Source of the DNA: Clostridiales bacterium
GTDB lineage: Bacteria > Bacillota > Clostridia > Oscillospirales > CAG-272
Reading direction: 5' to 3'
NCBI GenBank assembly: GCA_016280525.1
Contig: JAEEGW010000032.1
Span: forward strand, 1 to 7,210
DNA: 7,210 bases
Shown: positions 1-2,956 of the stretch, piece after piece
Position numbering within the stretch: position 1 is the first letter of the stretch
Layout: each line of letters starts with the position of its first letter
Program-made: the position numbers and the translations under genes
Notes under the pieces: generated by a model
What the model saw: the letters and a program-made list of their open reading frames with translations, nothing else
Told to the model about the DNA's origin: nothing
The model's database searches: none

Positions 1-327
1 GACCTTATACTTTTCTCCTCTTTCCTCCATTAAGGCTATCGCCTCCGCGCGCGGCAGGGTGAACGCCTTGATGGGAAGATTTTCTTTGCAGATCTTCTTC
101 ATCTCCGCTTCGATCCGGGCGAGGTCCTCGTCGGACAGCTTCGTGTCGCCTAAATCGATATCGTAGTAAAAGCCCTTTTCCGTTGCCGGTCCGTAGCCGA
201 AATCCGCCTGCGGGAAAAGACGCTTTACAGCCTGCGCCATGATATGCGCCGCCGTATGACGTAAAACGTGCTGTTCTTCCTCCGGTGCACATTCTCCGAC
301 GTGCCCGTCGTTGTAAATAACTTTCAT
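1..327 (-). CDS. thrS: Threonyl-tRNA synthetase, N-terminal 109 residues (cut by window edge)
   Basis: Threonyl-tRNA synthetase charges tRNA-Thr with threonine in the cytosol. Only the amino end is present; the frame is open to base 1. The visible protein carries the hallmark of the ThrRS/AlaRS second additional (editing) domain: HTAAH at residues 24-28, the HxxxH metal/editing motif, then a conserved stretch around residues 44-56 (GYGPATEKGFYYD). The start is ATG at 327, with GGAGG at 334-338 six bases upstream and directly after the T-box terminator, so a longer protein is not possible. The HxxxH motif comes about 50 residues earlier than in the E. coli enzyme (His73/His77), so the usual N-terminal TGS domain is absent. 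Expression is controlled by the T-box leader just upstream, whose specifier codon is Thr (ACC). Identity is firm; the catalytic and anticodon-binding domains lie outside the window. Confidence 0.95.
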   Translation of the reverse strand, partial: MKVIYNDGHVGECAPEEEQHVLRHTAAHIMAQAVKRLFPQADFGYGPATEKGFYYDIDLGDTKLSDEDLARIEAEMKKICKENLPIKAFTLPRAEAIALMEERGEKYKV

Positions 328-339
328 TTTAAACCTCCA

Positions 340-575
340 AAAAATATAAAAGCCCTTGCAGCGTCGTAAAAAGACGCTCAAGGGTGCAAAAAATTTACAC
401 GGTCCCACCTTGAAGTTTAACTTCGTTCTCCCTTAACGCGGGGTACGTCGGCAAATACTGTTGTTTCCTCGCCGAGGCTCAAAAGCGGTCTTCATTTACG
501 CCGCGTAAGGAACTTTCACCGTCCGTCCCCTCTCTGATACGAAAACGTAAACTACTGTCTTTATCACAGCCTGTG
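340..575 (-). ncRNA. T-box riboswitch leader of thrS, threonine specifier ACC
   Basis: This untranslated leader senses uncharged tRNA-Thr and controls thrS by transcription antitermination. On the minus strand it shows, in order, the AGTA region (552-559), the AGAGAG motif (530-535) and the GGTGAAAG distal-loop motif (513-520) of Stem I. Next are a specifier region GAAG-ACC-GC with ACC at 487-489, and the T-box bulge sequence AAGGTGGGACCGTG (398-411), followed by a terminator hairpin (353-384) with a T-rich tail. All elements are in canonical order and spacing, and the specifier codon matches the downstream gene. The base after TGG in the T-box is G, which would pair with a pyrimidine discriminator base in the tRNA. 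The 5' end is inferred from the promoter at 581-609. Confidence 0.93.
341..386 (-). terminator. T-box terminator hairpin before thrS
   Basis: The stem is CCCTTG + AGCGTC against GACGCT + CAAGGG (arms 373-384 and 353-365 with one bulged base at 359), with a seven-base loop at 366-372 and a T-rich run (341-351) on the minus strand. It is mutually exclusive with the antiterminator formed by the T-box sequence at 398-411, giving the default-off state when tRNA-Thr is charged. Confidence 0.9.
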
Positions 576-580
576 CGGAG

Positions 581-609
581 ATTATACTACAAAAAAAACG
601 GTTTGTCAA
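581..609 (-). promoter_or_regulatory. thrS promoter
   Basis: On the minus strand, TTGACA (604-609) and TATAAT (581-586) are separated by exactly 17 bases. Both hexamers match the housekeeping sigma consensus perfectly. Transcription would begin near 575, giving the T-box leader its expected 5' end. Confidence 0.92.
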
Positions 610-624
610 GTGTTTATGCACAAA

Positions 625-747
625 TTATATATCGGATTGAAAAAAAGCCCTCCGTCTTTGCAGAAACATCGTTGCTGTCGTCATGATCTTCGCGGCTGCG
701 AAAAATATATATATTTTAAATCTTCTTTTTAACTCTCTGTATTTCAT
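625..747 (-). CDS. Candidate 40-residue basic small protein or leader peptide upstream of thrS
   Basis: I do not recognise this ORF. It is supported by expression signals rather than homology: a consensus promoter (770-798) and GGAGG at 755-759, seven bases before ATG at 747. The ATG-to-TAA frame gives 40 residues, starting MKYRELKRRF. It is rich in Arg/Lys with a short hydrophobic stretch (about residues 12-30) and an RRR near the end. Residues 22-27 read MTTATM, three threonines within four codons. It ends only about 15 bases before the thrS -35 box and on the same strand, so its transcript could run into the thrS leader. I see no clear terminator between them. It could be a small membrane-interacting protein, a regulatory leader peptide, or a chance ORF behind a real promoter. 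Confidence 0.42.
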   Translation of the reverse strand: MKYRELKRRFKIYIFFAAAKIMTTATMFLQRRRAFFQSDI

Positions 748-769
748 CCGCCCACCTCCGTGCGCACAT

Positions 770-798
770 ATAATATCACAACAACGGCGATTTGTCAA
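770..798 (-). promoter_or_regulatory. Promoter of the small ORF upstream of thrS
   Basis: On the minus strand, TTGACA (793-798) and TATTAT (770-775) have a 17-base spacer. The predicted start lies near 763, only a few bases before the GGAGG at 755-759, so the 5' UTR would be very short. It is a second, distal promoter pointing at thrS. Confidence 0.78.
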
Positions 799-876
799 TA
801 GAAAATCAAAAATTTTTATTGTTATCCGATAATTTTTAAGTTTTTTACACCAAAATAACGGATTTTACGGCGAATA

Positions 877-905
877 TTGACAAACCGGGCTGATTTTGTT
901 ATAAT
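877..905 (+). promoter_or_regulatory. udk promoter
   Basis: TTGACA (877-882) and TATAAT (900-905) have a 17-base spacer, a perfect consensus. It is divergent from the two thrS-side promoters. It also shows that an in-frame TTG at 877 is the -35 box and not a start codon. Confidence 0.93.
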
Positions 906-933
906 ATATTTGAAAAACTTCACGGAGGTCGGT

Positions 934-1542
934 ATGAGCATAATAATAGGTGTTGCCGGAGGCACGGGTTCCGGAAAATCCACGTTCACGAACAGACTGA
1001 AAGAAGCGTTCGGGGACAAAATAACCGTCATTTATCACGACAATTATTACAAATGCCGCGACGACATCCCGTTTGAGGAGAGAAAAAAACTGAACTACGA
1101 CTCACCGGACGCGTTTGAAACGGATCTTTTGATAAAGCATCTGAAAGCGCTCAAAAACGGCGAGCCGATACTCTGCCCCGTTTACGATTTTACCGTACAC
1201 AACCGCTCGGGCAGGACGGTGCTTGTAAAGCCGTCCGACGTTATAGTCGTGGAGGGGATACTCGTACTGTGCGATACGACGCTGCGTTCGATGTTCGATA
1301 TAAAAATATACGTTGAAGCGGACGCGGATGAGCGCATACTGCGCCGCGTTATTCGCGACGTAAAGGAACGCGGGCGCGACGTAGAGGGCATAGCCGAACA
1401 GTATCTGACGACGGTCAAACCCATGCACTACATTTACGTTGAGCCGACGCGGGCGCTTGCCGATATCGTTATAAACAGCGGCATGAACGACGTGGCGTTC
1501 GATCTTATAAAAGTCAAGATCGAGGCTTTGCTGAACGGCTGA
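934..1542 (+). CDS. udk: Uridine kinase (uridine monophosphokinase)
   Basis: This is a cytosolic pyrimidine salvage enzyme that phosphorylates uridine and cytidine to UMP and CMP using a nucleoside triphosphate. The protein has 202 residues, about the family length. Visible motifs are a P-loop GGTGSGKST (9-17), HDNYY (35-39), NYDSPDAF (54-61), PVYDFTVHNR (82-91, nucleoside binding), VVEGIL (105-110, Walker-B-like), and an Arg-rich lid RRVIRDVKERGRD (137-149) followed by QYLTTVKPMH. The start is ATG at 934, with GGAGG at 924-928; the upstream in-frame TTG lies in the promoter. The gene stands alone: it has its own promoter and is followed by a strong terminator. Related P-loop kinases such as phosphoribulokinase are less likely given the uridine-kinase motifs. 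Confidence 0.95.
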   Translation: MSIIIGVAGGTGSGKSTFTNRLKEAFGDKITVIYHDNYYKCRDDIPFEERKKLNYDSPDAFETDLLIKHLKALKNGEPILCPVYDFTVHNRSGRTVLVKPSDVIVVEGILVLCDTTLRSMFDIKIYVEADADERILRRVIRDVKERGRDVEGIAEQYLTTVKPMHYIYVEPTRALADIVINSGMNDVAFDLIKVKIEALLNG

Positions 1543-1550
1543 TATCGCGG

Positions 1551-1643
1551 CGGCGCTGTCCGCGCCGTGACAGGCTCAGATAAACAAATTTAAACATATA
1601 TCCGGCGCGGACTGTAATATTTTTCCGCGCCGGGTGCTTTTTT
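1551..1643 (+). terminator. udk intrinsic terminator with a preceding hairpin
   Basis: A perfect 10-bp stem CCGGCGCGGA (1602-1611) pairs with 1624-1633 across a 12-base loop. It is followed four bases later by a T run (1638-1643) and more T-rich sequence. A smaller hairpin CGGCGC-tgtcc-GCGCCG lies at 1551-1567, just after the udk stop. The larger hairpin is the likely terminator; the smaller one may help stall or protect the 3' end. Confidence 0.82.
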
Positions 1644-1832
1644 ATTATTTTGTTTTAAAACAAGGAAAAATATTTTTGCTTTGTATTTCCACAAAGCTCG
1701 CCGCCTCTGCCGCCCGCCAGCAGGGGCGGTCACCGATCGCCCGCTTGCGCCCCCTCAAATCTTTGATTTGACGGGAACCCCGCGTTAGCGGGTGTCTTCA
1801 TTCGGGCACGTTGTGCCCGCGAGGGGTGGCCC

Positions 1833-1871
1833 GGGGTTCCCCGAAAACGAGGTACGAGTTTTTGGGGGTTC
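1833..1871 (+). repeat. 39-base perfect inverted repeat, copy 1 (partner 6193-6231)
   Basis: These 39 bases are exactly the reverse complement of 6193-6231. They contain GGGGTTCCCC, a 21-base core and GGGGGTTC. The pair encloses the whole feo cluster, about 4.3 kb. Confidence 0.95.
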
Positions 1872-1918
1872 ACGGGTGGGAAACCCACCATAATTCGTCG
1901 CGAAGCGACACCTTACCT

Positions 1919-1946
1919 ATTCACTATTCACTATTCACTCTTCACT
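1919..1946. repeat. Heptamer tandem array, ATTCACT x4
   Basis: There are three perfect ATTCACT units followed by CTTCACT, 28 bases in all. It lies six bases after GACACC of the preceding hairpin. Confidence 0.9.
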
Positions 1947-2137
1947 CGGGAGGGGAAACCCCTCCCCTACAACGGACAACCAATGGTCGCCCCTATAATC
2001 CGCGCCCCTCAATCTCGTTTAGAGATGGTGGGAGGGGCCGAGGGGTTCCCCGTTGCGAACATAGTGAGCAACGGGGGTTCCCGTGAGGGGTGGGTAACCA
2101 CCCAAGAGCGCCGGAACGGCGCACAATTCGTCGGCGG

Positions 2138-2187
2138 TAGGGGTTCCCCAACGCGAACCGGAGAGCGGTGGGGGTTCCCGTAAGCCG
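2138..2187 (+). repeat. 50-base direct repeat, copy 1 (partner 6118-6167)
   Basis: It is identical at 45 of 50 positions to 6118-6167 with no gaps. The last 25 bases are identical. Both copies are flanked by a short stem of different sequence that closes the element (GTCGGC/GCCGAC here, GCGGC/GCCGC in the partner). Confidence 0.9.
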
Positions 2188-2192
2188 ACACC

Positions 2193-2220
2193 TTAATTCT
2201 GAATTCTTAATTCTTAATTC
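2193..2220. repeat. Heptamer tandem array, TTAATTC x4
   Basis: The units are TTAATTC, TGAATTC, TTAATTC, TTAATTC, 28 bases. As with the array at 1919-1946, it follows a hairpin ending in CGACACC and has four 7-base units, but the unit sequence differs. Confidence 0.9.
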
Positions 2221-2240
2221 TGATTTTTTTGAAAAACCCC

Positions 2241-2269
2241 TTGACAAATCCCGTATCCGGTGCTATAAT
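2241..2269 (+). promoter_or_regulatory. feo operon promoter
   Basis: TTGACA (2241-2246) and TATAAT (2264-2269) have a 17-base spacer. It begins just after the last heptamer and a T run. Transcription would start near 2276, at the left edge of the palindrome 2279-2294. Confidence 0.92.
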
Positions 2270-2278
2270 ACATCGTGA

Positions 2279-2294
2279 GTTAGCAGAGGCTAAC
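2279..2294. promoter_or_regulatory. Probable iron-regulator operator, GTTAGC-N4-GCTAAC (site 1)
   Basis: This perfect 6+6 palindrome is centred about 10-20 bases after the feo -10 box. The same arms with the same four-base gap occur before feoB (2915-2932). GTTAG/CTAAC are the inner halves of the DtxR/IdeR consensus, though the spacing here is wider than in classical boxes. It could equally act as an RNA hairpin. The assignment to an iron regulator is inference from sequence and context. Confidence 0.6.
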
Positions 2295-2298
2295 CGTT

Positions 2299-2314
2299 GG
2301 ACCGGAGCCGGTCC
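2299..2314. promoter_or_regulatory. Second palindrome in the feoA 5' UTR
   Basis: GGACCGG-ag-CCGGTCC is a perfect 7+7 inverted repeat ending three bases before the feoA ribosome binding site (AAAGGAG, 2317-2323). As RNA it could fold as a 5-bp stem next to the RBS; as DNA it could be a protein site. Its function is unknown. Confidence 0.5.
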
Positions 2315-2328
2315 GGAAAGGAGAGCGT

Positions 2329-2541
2329 ATGATCCCTTTGAATCTGGCGGAGACGGGTGAAGAGCTCACGGTGAAGCGTGTGGGCGGTTCCGCCGAGGTC
2401 AAACAGCATCTTGAAGATCTCGGGTTCACCGCCGGCAGCACCCTGTCGATCGTAAACAAGCTCGGCGGCAATATAATCGTAAGAGTTAAAGAATCCCGCA
2501 TAGCCATAAACGAAGAAATGGCAAGAAGAATAATGGTTTGA
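2329..2541 (+). CDS. feoA: FeoA family protein, first copy
   Basis: FeoA is a small cytosolic SH3-like protein that partners the FeoB ferrous iron permease. This one has 70 residues, typical of the family. It has the FeoA pattern: an opening MIPLNLAETGEEL strand, HLEDLGFTAGSTLSIV (31-46; the L-x-x-L-G-x-x-x-G turn) and a closing strand ending ARRIMV. It lacks the APLGDPIEI-type segment seen in its neighbour, so the two are divergent paralogues. The start is ATG at 2329, with AAAGGAG at 2317-2323. It is first in the operon, with a promoter at 2241-2269 and a palindrome in the leader. The stop overlaps the RBS of the next gene, so the two are very likely cotranscribed and translationally close. 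Confidence 0.93.
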   Translation: MIPLNLAETGEELTVKRVGGSAEVKQHLEDLGFTAGSTLSIVNKLGGNIIVRVKESRIAINEEMARRIMV

Positions 2542-2554
2542 AAGGAGCAGAACA

Positions 2555-2776
2555 ATGAAAACGTTAAGAGACGTCAAGATCGGCGAAACGGTCAAAGTCG
2601 TGAAACTGCACGGCGAAGGCGCGATAAAGCGTCGCATAATGGACATGGGCATAACCCGCGGAGTTGAGGTTTACGTCCGCAAGGTAGCGCCGCTCGGAGA
2701 TCCGATAGAGATAAACGTCAGAGGCTACGAGCTTTCCATCCGCAAAGCAGACGCGGAAATGATAGAAGTGGAATAA
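2555..2776 (+). CDS. feoA: FeoA family protein, second copy
   Basis: This is a 73-residue SH3-like FeoA partner of FeoB. It has the classic signature: RRIMDMGITRGVEVYV (26-41) followed by KVAPLGDPIEINVRGYELSIRKADAEMIEV, very close to the family consensus. ATG at 2555 has AAAGGAG at 2541-2547, seven bases upstream. It starts 13 bases after the first feoA stop. Two feoA genes in tandem before feoB are common in Clostridia; the more canonical second copy is the better candidate for direct contact with FeoB, but that is inference. After the stop there are 180 non-coding bases before feoB. Confidence 0.94.
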   Translation: MKTLRDVKIGETVKVVKLHGEGAIKRRIMDMGITRGVEVYVRKVAPLGDPIEINVRGYELSIRKADAEMIEVE

Positions 2777-2800
2777 ATAAAAAAGTTATTCGCACATAAA

Positions 2801-2850
2801 ACTCCTAAAGTCAGCAAAGCTGACAGCTCCCCCGGAGGAGGAGCCTTGAT
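2801..2850. repeat. Two-hairpin intergenic repeat inside the feo operon
   Basis: GTCAGC-aaa-GCTGAC (2810-2824) is followed one base later by a GC-rich hairpin with arms GCTCC (2826-2830) and GGAGC (2840-2844), extended inward by a C-A mismatch and CC/GG to a gga loop, then CCTTG. A similar hairpin-pair arrangement is, from general familiarity, widespread between genes in gut Clostridia. A further small hairpin GAGGC-tttt-GCCTC lies at 2884-2897. No ORF is evident in 2777-2956. Confidence 0.6.
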
Positions 2851-2914
2851 AAGGAATTTTCAAAGATACCACCTAAACGTTAAGAGGCTTTTGCCTCATA
2901 TATTTAAGGAGTAC

Positions 2915-2932
2915 GGTTAGCTTTCGCTAACC
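2915..2932. promoter_or_regulatory. Probable iron-regulator operator, GGTTAGC-N4-GCTAACC (site 2)
   Basis: This perfect 7+7 palindrome has the same core arms and gap as site 1. It lies 24 bases before feoB ATG. A weak -10-like TATATT (2899-2904) sits just before it at nearly the same offset as in the feoA promoter, but I find no matching -35. Confidence 0.6.
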
Positions 2933-2956
2933 CGATTGAAAGAAAGGAAAAACGGT

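Larger units (their letters stand above)
1746..1946 (+). repeat. Composite repeat unit 1
   Basis: The order of parts is: GCGCCCCCTCAA followed by a hairpin (1755-1771), a triloop hairpin (1803-1819), a large hairpin opening with GGGGTTCCCC and closing with GGGGGTTCACG (1833-1873), GGTGGG-aaa-CCCACC (1875-1889), ATTC plus GTCGC-gaa-GCGAC plus ACC (1894-1912), then TTA and a four-unit heptamer array (1919-1946). The same order recurs in unit 2. Boundaries are inferred from where the similarity begins and ends. Confidence 0.65.
1678..2220. repeat. Intergenic structured-repeat region A (no protein gene seen)
   Basis: Between udk and feoA there is no credible CDS. The stretch is a chain of short perfect palindromes: GCTTTGT/ACAAAGC (1678-1697), a 10-bp stem at 1701-1729, TCAAATC-ttt-GATTTGA (1755-1771), CGGGCAC-gtt-GTGCCCG (1803-1819), GGTGGG-aaa-CCCACC (1875-1889), GTCGC-gaa-GCGAC (1897-1909), GGGAGGGG-aaa-CCCCTCCC (1948-1966), ATCTC/GAGAT (2012-2026), a 9-bp stem (2048-2076), GGGTGG-gtaa-CCACCC (2088-2103) and GCGCCG-gaa-CGGCGC (2108-2122). 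Several motifs recur in region B (5690-6350). Codon structure is absent, and frames crossing it simply translate the hairpins. Confidence 0.9.
2001..2220 (+). repeat. Composite repeat unit 2, with a nested hairpin module
   Basis: This repeats the layout of unit 1: GCGCCCCTCAA with a hairpin (2012-2026), a GGGGTTCCCC...GGGGGTTCCCG hairpin (2042-2083), a GGGTGG-gtaa-CCACCC hairpin (2088-2103), an extra GCGCCG-gaa-CGGCGC hairpin (2108-2122), ATTC plus a stem GTCGGC (2130-2135) with GCCGAC (2184-2189), then ACCTTA and a heptamer array (2193-2220). Where unit 1 has a three-base loop, this stem encloses 48 bases: another copy of the large hairpin module (2140-2180). Confidence 0.65.

Noticed and set aside
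644..668. Possible terminator between the small ORF and thrS on the minus strand (GGAGGGC followed by seven T)
   Set aside because: The T run is convincing but no complementary arm lies just upstream on that strand, so no stem can form.
877..933. Upstream extension of udk to a TTG at 877
   Set aside because: The TTG is part of the -35 box of the udk promoter and has no RBS; ATG at 934 with GGAGG is the right start.
1746..2220. CRISPR array
   Set aside because: Repeats are of unequal length and spacing, the modules are not separated by uniform spacers, and no cas gene is present.
1811..2247. Several 60-91 residue frames on both strands in region A
   Set aside because: Overlapping frames on both strands across repeats, no proper start signals, and composition set by the GGGGTTCCC motifs.
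2270..2328. Fe(II)-sensing (NiCo/czcD-type) riboswitch before feoA
   Set aside because: The leader is only about 50 bases and consists of two simple palindromes; it is too short for that four-helix fold.
2936..2956. Upstream TTG start for feoB at 2936
   Set aside because: It falls beside the operator palindrome with no RBS; ATG at 2957 has AAAGGA at proper distance and starts at the conserved FeoB N terminus.
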